From Lentisphaerota bacterium (lineage in GTDB: Bacteria; Verrucomicrobiota; Lentisphaeria; Oligosphaerales; Oligosphaeraceae), in contig JAAZKQ010000559.1 of the NCBI GenBank assembly GCA_012799755.1, positions 1-5,363 of the forward strand: a stretch of 5,363 nt of DNA, read 5' to 3'. Below, piece after piece: positions 1-5,363 of the stretch (position 1 is the first letter of the stretch; each line of letters starts with the position of its first letter). The position numbers were made by a program, and so were the translations under genes. Below the pieces are notes generated by a model. It was given only the letters and a program-made list of their open reading frames with translations, was not told where the DNA came from and searched no databases.

Positions 1-3
1 AAG

Positions 4-20
4 GCAAAAGGCTGTTTTGC
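4..20 (+). other. Small A/T-stem hairpin in the upstream spacer
   Basis: GCAAAA (4-9) and TTTTGC (15-20) are perfect inverted arms around a 5-base loop. No U-tract follows on the + strand, so it is not a textbook terminator. It may be the 3' end region of a gene to the left of the window. The rest of the 87-base leader is A-rich around 40-52 and contains GAGCATTGCTC (57-67), a short near-palindrome. No convincing promoter could be assigned. Confidence 0.2.
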
Positions 21-76
21 TGAGGCACAAAGCGCCATGAAAAATAATTAAATGAAGAGCATTGCTCACATAAGAT

Positions 77-80
77 AGGG
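77..80 (+). promoter_or_regulatory. Weak ribosome binding site for the methyltransferase-EpmA gene
   Basis: AGGG lies 7 bases before the ATG at 88. The protein begins with an FWNEMADHY segment typical of the N-terminus of this methyltransferase group, so the ATG at 88 is a sensible start. The match to the Shine-Dalgarno consensus is only four bases. Confidence 0.4.
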
Positions 81-87
81 ATTATCC

Positions 88-1851
88 ATGAACATCGCTT
101 TCTGGAATGAGATGGCTGATCACTACCAGCGAGAAACCTGCATCAGCACCGACGATTTTCACTTCGGCCCCTTGCTGCCGGGCAACAAGGCGCTTGGCGT
201 GCTTCCCGAGAACGTTGCCGGCTTGGACTGCCTGGAAATCGGCTGTGGCGGGGCGCAGAACTCACTTTATCTGGCGCAACACGGCGCGCGTTGCGTCGCC
301 TGCGACGGCGCCGAACAACAGCTCAAACACGCACGCAACTTGGCCAAGGAGCTCGACTGCCGGCTCGAACTGCATTGCTGCGACTTGGCGAAGCTGCCCT
401 TGTCGCCGGGGCGCCTCTTTGATATCGTGCACAGTACGCACGCCTTGGCTTTCGCTACCGATCAGCGGCAGGCCATCCAAGCCTGGGCCGCGCGGGTAAA
501 GCCCGGCGGACTCCTCGTCATCAGCACGGTCCATCCCCTCGCCGGCAGTGAATGGCTGGACCTTGACAACGACAGCGGCGTCTTCGTCAAAAACTATTTC
601 CAGCCCACTGCAGAGGTCGGCCAAAGCGAGCACGGCAGCACCGGCAGCAGCTGCGCCGAACCCATCAGCGCCATCGTCCAATACCTGGTTGACTGCGGTT
701 TGCTCATTGACCGCATTCTCGAACCACGACCGCCCGTAGCAGCCGGTCGAAGCCTGCGAGACGTTGTGCCATACTGGAGCGCGGCATGGGAAGAACACGC
801 TGACGAACTGGCAAAGGTACCCTACACGGTCGTTTTCCGCGCCAGAAGGCCCGACACGAGTGCCGTCGCCCCCACGCCCGCCCGCGCCGGCCGCGTCAGC
901 GCGGCCTGTTGCCAAGACCGGCCCGACCCCGAGGCCGCCGCCGGCGAACGACAGGCATTGGCAGCACGACGCGACGCATTGGCAGTCCGCGCGCGCAGTT
1001 TCCGAGCCATCCGTGACTTCTTCGCGCAAGCGGACTTCCTTGAAGTCCACACGCCCATCCGCATCCCTACGCCGGCCATGGAGGACTACATTGACGCCGA
1101 GGAGGCCGGCAGTCATTGGCTGCGAACCTCGCCTGAACTGCACATGAAACGCATGCTCGCCGCCGGCTACGAACGTATCTATCAGCTTGGCGCCTGCTTT
1201 CGCGCCGGTGAATCCGGCCGACAGCATCGCTGCGAGTTCACCATGCTCGAATGGTACCGCACCAAGGCCGGCTGGCGGCAGGTTCTGGACGACTGTATCA
1301 GGCTCTTCCGGCAGGTCGCCCAAGCGACCATCGGCACCCAGCAATGCCCCTTCCGCGGACAGATCATTGACCTGGCCGCGCCTTGGGAAGAACTCAGTGT
1401 TGACGAGGCTTTCCGGCGTTACGCCGGTGTTGACCTCGATGAGAGCATCGCCAAGGGACGTTTTGAGGAAGTGCTGGTGGAAAAAGTCGAGCCGCGGCTA
1501 GGCGTTGGCCGACCGACCGTGCTAAGCGCCTACCCCTTGGCTTGCAGCGGCTTAAGTAAACCCATAGCGGGGCGCCCCAACCGCGTCGAACGCTGGGAAG
1601 TGTATGCCGCCGGTCTGGAACTGGGCAATGCCTGCAGCGAGTTGATTGATCCAGTCGAGCAACTCCGGCGTTTCCTCGCCAGTGCTGCTCTCCGCGCCGG
1701 CGAAGGCCGCGAAGTCTATCCCATGGACCAGCCCTTTCTTGATGCCATGCGCGGCGGCATACCGCCCTGCGCCGGCGTCGCCATCGGCGTTGACCGCCTC
1801 GTCATGCTCCTCACCAATGCCGGTGACATTGACCACGTCAACGCCTTCTAA
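88..1851 (+). CDS. Fusion protein: class I SAM-dependent methyltransferase + EpmA-like EF-P (beta-)lysine ligase
   Basis: One uninterrupted 587-residue frame carries two enzymes. Residues about 1-255 form a class I methyltransferase: SAM-binding motif I LEIGCGG (49-55), acidic residue D73 ending strand 2, CCDLAKLPL (97-105), FDIVHSTHAL (111-120), and LLVISTVHP (142-150) after the KPGG turn. Residues about 256-285 are an Ala/Pro/Arg-rich linker. Residues 286-587 match EpmA (PoxA/GenX), a class II LysRS paralogue without the anticodon-binding domain: FLEVHTP motif 1 region (317-323), TSPE (347-350), motif 2 from F371 to EFTMLEWYR (383-391), ELGNACSELID (511-521), and motif 3 GVAIGVDRL (563-571). 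Motif 3 keeps the alanine found in EpmA where true LysRS has glycine. Known EpmA joins (R)-beta-lysine to a conserved EF-P lysine, which helps ribosomes through polyproline. The EpmA part is about 20 residues shorter than E. coli EpmA in the segment before residue 470. AGGG at 77-80 lies 7 bases before the ATG. EpmB and EF-P genes are not in the window. The methyltransferase substrate is unknown. Domain calls are firm; the joint function is inference. Confidence 0.88.
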   Translation: MNIAFWNEMADHYQRETCISTDDFHFGPLLPGNKALGVLPENVAGLDCLEIGCGGAQNSLYLAQHGARCVACDGAEQQLKHARNLAKELDCRLELHCCDLAKLPLSPGRLFDIVHSTHALAFATDQRQAIQAWAARVKPGGLLVISTVHPLAGSEWLDLDNDSGVFVKNYFQPTAEVGQSEHGSTGSSCAEPISAIVQYLVDCGLLIDRILEPRPPVAAGRSLRDVVPYWSAAWEEHADELAKVPYTVVFRARRPDTSAVAPTPARAGRVSAACCQDRPDPEAAAGERQALAARRDALAVRARSFRAIRDFFAQADFLEVHTPIRIPTPAMEDYIDAEEAGSHWLRTSPELHMKRMLAAGYERIYQLGACFRAGESGRQHRCEFTMLEWYRTKAGWRQVLDDCIRLFRQVAQATIGTQQCPFRGQIIDLAAPWEELSVDEAFRRYAGVDLDESIAKGRFEEVLVEKVEPRLGVGRPTVLSAYPLACSGLSKPIAGRPNRVERWEVYAAGLELGNACSELIDPVEQLRRFLASAALRAGEGREVYPMDQPFLDAMRGGIPPCAGVAIGVDRLVMLLTNAGDIDHVNAF

Positions 1852-1894
1852 ATACCGCCTTGCCGCGCGAGCCGCAGCTGCGCCACGCGCACAA

Positions 1895-1915
1895 AGTTCC
1901 TGAGTTCCTTACAAT
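1895..1915 (+). promoter_or_regulatory. Possible weak promoter for the PabBC gene, with a tandem heptamer
   Basis: TACAAT at 1910-1915 matches five of six bases of a -10 box. The only candidate -35, CGCACA at 1888-1893, is 16 bases upstream and matches poorly. The spacer between them holds two copies of AGTTCCT (1895-1901 and 1903-1909), an 8-base period direct repeat. If used, transcription would start near 1922 and leave a leader of about 100 bases. It could equally be chance, with PabBC read from an upstream promoter. Confidence 0.22.
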
Positions 1916-1959
1916 CGTCATGAGCCGCATCCATAACCACCGGGCGCATCCGTAGCGGA

Positions 1960-1977
1960 GCAATGCCACAGCGTTGC
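1960..1977 (+). other. 7-bp stem, tetraloop hairpin in the leader of PabBC
   Basis: GCAATGC (1960-1966) pairs with GCGTTGC (1971-1977) around the loop CACA, with one G-U pair. That wobble makes the stem pair in + strand RNA but leaves an A-C mismatch in the opposite strand. No U-tract follows, so it is not a terminator. Its role, if any, is unknown. The remainder of the 1852-2023 spacer shows only GC-rich dyads near 1865-1890 (GCGCG/CGCGC flanking GCAGCTGC), again without a U-tract. Confidence 0.25.
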
Positions 1978-2012
1978 CGGAGAGCCCATAGCAACTGCGC
2001 TTTGTCGCGCTT

Positions 2013-2016
2013 GGAG
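2013..2016 (+). promoter_or_regulatory. Ribosome binding site of PabBC
   Basis: GGAG sits 7 bases before the ATG at 2024, which supports this start. The resulting N-terminus leads directly into the PabB N-terminal fold. Confidence 0.6.
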
Positions 2017-2023
2017 ACCGCTC

Positions 2024-3835
2024 ATGACTGACCACGTCCAACTCCTCAGCCGCCTGCAAAAATCCGGTACGATCCTCTGCACACTCCCCGGAAACGGCCA
2101 AACGCCGCAATGGGGACTCTTTGTCAAGCCTGTCGAAATACTCCAGGCGACAAAAAACAACGAAGTCCGCTCACAGCTCGACACGCTTGCCAAGCGCCTG
2201 CAACAGGGCTTGGTCGCCGCCGGCTACATCACCTATGACGCCGCGCCGGCTTTTGGTGAAAATTACCGCGTGCGTGGCGACGGCAGGACCTTGCCCCTGC
2301 TCTACCTGGCGCTCTACGCAGAACCGCCGGAACTTGTCAGCATACCCCATCTCAACAACACCAGCGTCGCGGCACCCTTTAGCAACGACATGGACAGCGA
2401 CGCCTACAAACGCGCATTTACGACCCTGCACCAACACATCGTCGCCGGAAACATCCAACAGGCTAATTTGACCTTCCGCTGCCACAGCCAGGCTGTGGCC
2501 GAGCCCGAACAGCTCTTTCTGAGTCTGCTGGCGCGCCAGCAGGTCCCCTTTGGCGCCTACCTGAATCTCGGTTCCACACAGATCCTCTCACTGTCCCCCG
2601 AGCTATTCCTGGAGCGCCGCGGTAACAGCATCATCAGCTCACCCATGAAAGGCACCGCGCCGCGCTCTCCACGAGCCGACATGGACCGCGACGCCGCCCG
2701 CGCACTGGCCAAAGACAGCAAAAACCGCGCCGAAAATATCATGATCACCGACATGGTTCGAGACGAATTTGCCCGCGTCTGCCAGCCGGACAGCGTCAAG
2801 GTTGATCCCCTGTGCCATGTTGACACCTATAGCACCGTGCACCAAATGATCAGTACGGTACACGGCATCCTACGCCCTGATCTGAGTCTCTACGATATCT
2901 TCGCCGCGACCTTCCCGCCCGCATCCATCACCGGTACGCCAAAAATTCGCGCCATGGACATCATCAGCGAAATAGAGGTCAGCCCGCGACAACTCTACAC
3001 GGGGACCGTCGGCTGTTTTCTCTCGCCAACCAGTTTCCGTCTGAATGTCGCTATCCGCACCTTGGTTCAGCAAGGTCAGCGCTTGACGACGGGCGTGGGC
3101 GGCGGCATCACTCAGGCTTCACAGGTCGAGCAGGAATGGCAGGAGGCCCTGCTCAAATGCCGCTACGCGACCATCATAAAACCGGACTTCGACGTCTTTG
3201 AGACCATCCGCTGGACCGCCGCCGATGGCTATGCGGCCCTGCCTGAGCATATTTGCCGTGCTGAAAGCAGCCAGCGCTACTTCCAACGCCCCGTCATTCC
3301 CGGCGCCTTGGCGACGGCCTTGCAAGCTCTTGACCAAGCTCTGCGCCATGCCAAGACGCCACTACTGGACGCCTGCGTGAAAGTCGTCATTGACCGCCAG
3401 GGCGTCCCCCGAACGGAAGTCAGCCCGCCACGACTGCCCGACTGGTCGCAAACACCCTTGAAAATCCTCGTTGCCAAGGCGCAAACACGCAGCGATGACG
3501 TCTTTCTATATCATAAAACGACGAACCGCGCCTTCTACGACACACAGCGACAGCAAGCCGTCAGCAAGGGCTTCCATGAACTGCTCTTCTGCAATGAAAA
3601 AGGCGAGCTCAGCGAAGGCGCCATCTCAAACGTGTTCATCCGTCAAGGCAAACAATGGCTCACGCCATCATGGGACTGCGGTCTCTTGCCGGGCATTTGG
3701 CGCGCCGCGCAGATTGTGGCGCTGGGAGCCAAAGAAGCGCATCTCAGCGTGGACGACCTCTTGCGCGCCGACGAGGTCATCATCGGCAACTCCCTGCGCG
3801 GCACAGGTCAGGTCGAATCAATCCAACGGGAATAA
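2024..3835 (+). CDS. pabBC: Bifunctional aminodeoxychorismate synthase component I / aminodeoxychorismate lyase (PabB-PabC fusion)
   Basis: The 603-residue protein carries two consecutive steps of p-aminobenzoate (folate) synthesis. Residues 1 to about 383 are the chorismate-utilising PabB part: GYITYDAA (67-74), SPELFL (191-196), PMKGTAPR with K209 in the place of the PabB nucleophilic lysine (207-214), NRAENIM (234-240), TYSTVHQM with H273 (268-275), PPASITGTPK (298-307), YTGTVGCF (325-332), AIRT (343-346), and GVGGGIT followed by EWQE (357-374). Residues about 388-603 are a fold-type IV PLP enzyme of the PabC type: FDVFETIRW (389-397), YHKTTNR with the likely PLP lysine K498 (496-502), GELSEGAISNVF (527-538), and GLLPGIWR (553-560). 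PabB turns chorismate plus ammonia into aminodeoxychorismate, and PabC then releases pyruvate to give p-aminobenzoate. The amidotransferase partner PabA is not in the window. The position usually read as D in the GGGI..DS motif is A here (GITQAS). The gene is followed by a convergent neighbour, so it ends the forward unit. Confidence 0.92.
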   Translation: MTDHVQLLSRLQKSGTILCTLPGNGQTPQWGLFVKPVEILQATKNNEVRSQLDTLAKRLQQGLVAAGYITYDAAPAFGENYRVRGDGRTLPLLYLALYAEPPELVSIPHLNNTSVAAPFSNDMDSDAYKRAFTTLHQHIVAGNIQQANLTFRCHSQAVAEPEQLFLSLLARQQVPFGAYLNLGSTQILSLSPELFLERRGNSIISSPMKGTAPRSPRADMDRDAARALAKDSKNRAENIMITDMVRDEFARVCQPDSVKVDPLCHVDTYSTVHQMISTVHGILRPDLSLYDIFAATFPPASITGTPKIRAMDIISEIEVSPRQLYTGTVGCFLSPTSFRLNVAIRTLVQQGQRLTTGVGGGITQASQVEQEWQEALLKCRYATIIKPDFDVFETIRWTAADGYAALPEHICRAESSQRYFQRPVIPGALATALQALDQALRHAKTPLLDACVKVVIDRQGVPRTEVSPPRLPDWSQTPLKILVAKAQTRSDDVFLYHKTTNRAFYDTQRQQAVSKGFHELLFCNEKGELSEGAISNVFIRQGKQWLTPSWDCGLLPGIWRAAQIVALGAKEAHLSVDDLLRADEVIIGNSLRGTGQVESIQRE

Positions 3836-4028
3836 ACATCAATGCGCGAAATCTTGTGATGAATACGTGCAGTTGCCAATGGACAATGTCCCGGCATCAA
3901 TACAAGCGGAGTTCCTCTTGCGCGAAAAGGATTTTTTGCAACGGTTGCTTATCAAGCATTTAAGCATGCTTAATCTCAGGAGTGATGTCCCATGGAAGCA
4001 CGACCGGATTCGCGGCGGCCGCCCGCGT
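3836..4028. other. Convergent spacer with a 14-bp palindrome and a GC-rich hairpin
   Basis: This 193-base gap separates the ends of PabBC (+) and the hydrolase (-). It is more A/T-rich than the flanking genes up to about 3980. TTAAGCATGCTTAA at 3960-3973 is a perfect 14-bp palindrome. ACGCGAA-type GC-rich sequence at 4011-4027, just past the hydrolase stop on the - strand, can fold into a stem (CGCGG against CCGCG with one bulged G). Neither is followed by a run of U, so a bidirectional terminator is possible but not shown. A run of six T at 3932-3937 lies downstream of an imperfect AAAA/TTTT dyad. No RNA gene was recognised. Confidence 0.4.
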
Positions 4029-4904
4029 TTATTTCTTGGCGGGTTGTTGCAGAAACTGCTCAATGACGGGTATGATTTCCTCGCCGGCATCTTCCAGCAG
4101 GTAGTGTGACGCGTTCGGGTAAGTATGGACTTCCGCCTTGGGGTAAATTTCCCGCAAGCGCGCCAGAAAGCCCAGGTGGAAACAGAAGTCTTTCTCACCC
4201 CAGCACATCAGTATGGGCTTGTCTGCCAGCAAGGGCAATTTCTCACCGATAGTCTGCAAGGTTGTCCAGCTCGGATGGCTGGGCTTGAGCGGAATGTCCT
4301 GCACAAAACGCAGAGTGGCAATGCGGTCATGCCAGTTGCCGTAGGGATAGCGATAGCCTTCCCGAACCGCCCCCGGCAAGGACTTCGCCGGCGCCATGCG
4401 GATAGCCGCCTCGACAAAGCCGTTCAGGCCGCGCACGAGAAAGGCGCCCAAACCCGGGCAACGGCAAAGCATAATCCGCCGCGGACAGTCATCCGACAGA
4501 AACGCCGCCGTGTTCATCAGCACGATGCGGTCAACCCGCTCGGGATGCCGAGTTGCGTAGCCCATGCCGACCCCGCCGCCCCAGTCATGCATCACCAACG
4601 TCAGGCGCTTAAGCTTGAGTTCGTCATTCAGCCAGTGCTCAATGCAGCGGATGTGATCCTCCAGGTGGTAGGGCCAATCCTGCGGCTTGTCGGACAGACC
4701 ACAGCCAATGAGGTCGGCGGCCAGCGCCCGCCGACCACCGGCAGCTACGCGGCGGATAAGGTCTCGGTACATGAAAGACCAGGTGGGATTGCCATGAAGC
4801 ATCACCACCGCCTCGCCCTGCCCTTCGTCCACATAATGCAGCGACGGGCCGTCGGGAGTCCGGTAATGATGTGATGCAAAAGGATATAAGTCTCTCCAGG
4901 TCAT
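4029..4904 (-). CDS. Alpha/beta-fold hydrolase of the haloalkane dehalogenase / OleB family
   Basis: The 291-residue protein has the full alpha/beta-hydrolase core. HGNPTWSFMYR (37-47) holds the oxyanion/halide-site residues N39 and W42. MHDWGGG (105-111) is the nucleophile elbow, with aspartate D107 rather than serine, followed by W108. LMCWGEKDF (232-240) gives catalytic acid D239, and NASHYLLEDA (264-273) gives H267. Asp nucleophile, Asn/Trp pocket and His are shared by haloalkane dehalogenases, which hydrolyse carbon-halogen bonds, and by OleB, which decarboxylates beta-lactones to olefins in head-to-head hydrocarbon synthesis. The CWGEKDF and HYLLEDA wording recalls OleB more than well-studied dehalogenases, but this is from memory of the family. 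No OleA, OleC or OleD gene is in the window. Length is normal for the family; there is no signal peptide, so it is likely cytoplasmic. A strong GGAGGAG precedes the ATG. The SDR gene lies upstream on the same strand. The family is sure; the substrate is not. Confidence 0.87.
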   Translation of the reverse strand: MTWRDLYPFASHHYRTPDGPSLHYVDEGQGEAVVMLHGNPTWSFMYRDLIRRVAAGGRRALAADLIGCGLSDKPQDWPYHLEDHIRCIEHWLNDELKLKRLTLVMHDWGGGVGMGYATRHPERVDRIVLMNTAAFLSDDCPRRIMLCRCPGLGAFLVRGLNGFVEAAIRMAPAKSLPGAVREGYRYPYGNWHDRIATLRFVQDIPLKPSHPSWTTLQTIGEKLPLLADKPILMCWGEKDFCFHLGFLARLREIYPKAEVHTYPNASHYLLEDAGEEIIPVIEQFLQQPAKK

Positions 4905-4907
4905 TCA

Positions 4908-4914
4908 CTCCTCC
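4908..4914 (-). promoter_or_regulatory. Strong ribosome binding site of the hydrolase gene
   Basis: On the - strand GGAGGAG lies 3 bases before the ATG at 4904 (5 bases counted from the GGAGG core). It is the best Shine-Dalgarno match in the window and fixes this start. Confidence 0.75.
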
Positions 4915-4933
4915 GTCAACAGGTCGTCTTTTG

Positions 4934-4964
4934 CGCGACAGCGCGCTGCTGCTGTCGCGACAGC
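4934..4964. repeat. Overlapping inverted repeats between the SDR and hydrolase genes
   Basis: CGCGACAGC (4934-4942) and GCTGTCGCG (4951-4959) form a perfect 9-bp stem with an 8-base loop. The right arm is also half of a perfect 14-bp palindrome, GCTGTCGCGACAGC (4951-4964). The unit CGACAGC therefore occurs three times in alternating orientation, allowing two exclusive hairpins. There is no U-tract on either strand. The element sits in the 101-base gap of a possible two-gene transcript and could be an mRNA processing or stability structure, a weak attenuator, a protein-binding site, or a dispersed repeat. Confidence 0.5.
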
Positions 4965-5005
4965 TTTGCTCCCATTCTTGTTCGTCACAATCTTCCGCCG
5001 GCGGC

Positions 5006-5363
5006 CTAGAAGGGCACGATCTCCTGTATGACCGGCTGGACCATGATTTCCGGGAAGACCAAGTGATCCGGGAACTCGCAGATTTTCACCACGAGGTCGC
5101 CCATTTGTTCGCCGGTCATCACCTTGCCGCGCTGCGCCTCGTCCATGGGGCCAAGCCCCGCCGCCACAGAAAACTCCGTTTCGCCCCATGACGGCGTCAG
5201 CACGGTCACGCGTACATTGTGCGGTCGCAACTCGGTGTAGAGCGCGCGGCTGAACATGTCCATGCCGGCCTTGGCGGCCGTATAGGTTGCAAAACCCGGC
5301 CAGCCGTAATGCGCACAGACGCTGCTGATGTTGATGATCAGGCCTGATTTGCGCGCCGTCATC
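5006..5363 (-). CDS. Short-chain dehydrogenase/reductase, C-terminal part (5' end beyond the window)
   Basis: 118 residues are visible, ending at a TAG stop. Numbered from the first full codon, the fragment shows the classical SDR active site: GLIINISS with catalytic serine S14 (7-14), then Y27 and K31 in YTAAK. NVRVTVLTPSWGETEF (49-64) is the strand leading to the usual PG..T region. The cofactor-binding TGxxxGxG and NAG segments, normally about 130 residues further upstream, would lie to the right of the window. The first methionine of the visible frame is therefore internal and not the start. SDRs of this type reduce or oxidise carbonyl/hydroxyl groups with NAD(P)(H). The substrate cannot be read from this fragment. 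The gene points the same way as the hydrolase gene 101 bases downstream, so cotranscription is plausible. It is a classical SDR by motif spacing, not recognisably the OleD type, which belongs to the extended SDRs. Confidence 0.85.
   Translation of the reverse strand, partial: MTARKSGLIINISSVCAHYGWPGFATYTAAKAGMDMFSRALYTELRPHNVRVTVLTPSWGETEFSVAAGLGPMDEAQRGKVMTGEQMGDLVVKICEFPDHLVFPEIMVQPVIQEIVPF

Noticed and set aside
48..76. Promoter-like TTAAAT (48-53) and TAAGAT (71-76), 17 bases apart
   Set aside because: The -35 matches three of six bases, and transcription would begin only about five bases before the ATG, leaving the AGGG ribosome site outside the transcript.
262..1344. 360-residue open frame on the - strand inside the methyltransferase-EpmA gene
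   Set aside because: It is fully antisense to a gene with clear motifs, is rich in G, A and V as expected of a GC-rich shadow, and shows no family motif.
946..1851. True lysyl-tRNA synthetase
   Set aside because: There is no N-terminal anticodon-binding OB domain, and motif 3 reads GVAIG as in EpmA rather than the LysRS glycine form.
3471..3878. + strand frame overlapping the end of PabBC
   Set aside because: This part is an out-of-frame shadow of the PabC domain. Only the portion past 3879 is worth noting, and it is listed as a weak finding.
4011..4027. Rho-independent terminator for the hydrolase gene
   Set aside because: A GC-rich stem is possible, but no U-tract follows on the - strand, so it is mentioned only as a hairpin.
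4125..4874. 249-residue + strand frame opposite the hydrolase gene
   Set aside because: It lies antisense to a gene with an intact catalytic triad and strong ribosome site; the translation has no recognisable fold or motif.
5006..5362. Complete 118-residue SDR starting at the ATG at 5362
   Set aside because: The cofactor-binding half of the SDR fold is missing and the frame is open to the window edge, so the gene is truncated by the window and this ATG is internal.

Overview
The window is moderately GC-rich and densely coded, apparently from a Gram-negative-type bacterium. It holds two forward genes facing two reverse genes, the last of which is cut by the window edge. The organism cannot be named from the sequence. 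An EpmA homologue, a PabB-PabC fusion and an OleB/haloalkane-dehalogenase-type hydrolase together would fit the Planctomycetes-Verrucomicrobia-Lentisphaerae assemblage or a deltaproteobacterium. That placement is inference.

Left half, + strand. Positions 88-1851 encode one 587-residue protein with two complete enzymatic parts. The first is a class I SAM-dependent methyltransferase (about residues 1-255). An Ala/Pro/Arg-rich linker follows, then a lysyl-tRNA-synthetase-like domain of the EpmA/PoxA/GenX type (about 286-587), the family that attaches beta-lysine to elongation factor P. This fusion is the most unusual thing in the window. After a 172-base gap with a possible weak promoter and a small hairpin, positions 2024-3835 encode a 603-residue PabB-PabC fusion. 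It joins aminodeoxychorismate synthase component I to aminodeoxychorismate lyase, two steps of p-aminobenzoate synthesis for folate.

Right half, - strand. An alpha/beta hydrolase (4904-4029) carries the nucleophile-Asp, His and Asp residues of the haloalkane dehalogenase/OleB family. Upstream of it on the same strand, 101 bases away, is the C-terminal half of a classical short-chain dehydrogenase/reductase (5363-5006). These two may share a transcript. The spacer between them contains overlapping inverted repeats.

The PabBC and hydrolase genes converge on a 193-base spacer (3836-4028) that holds a 14-bp perfect palindrome and a GC-rich hairpin, but no clear U-tract terminator.

No RNA gene, CRISPR array, insertion sequence or phage element was seen. 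The genes do not form one obvious pathway: translation-factor modification, folate synthesis and a lipid- or xenobiotic-type hydrolase/reductase pair simply sit side by side.
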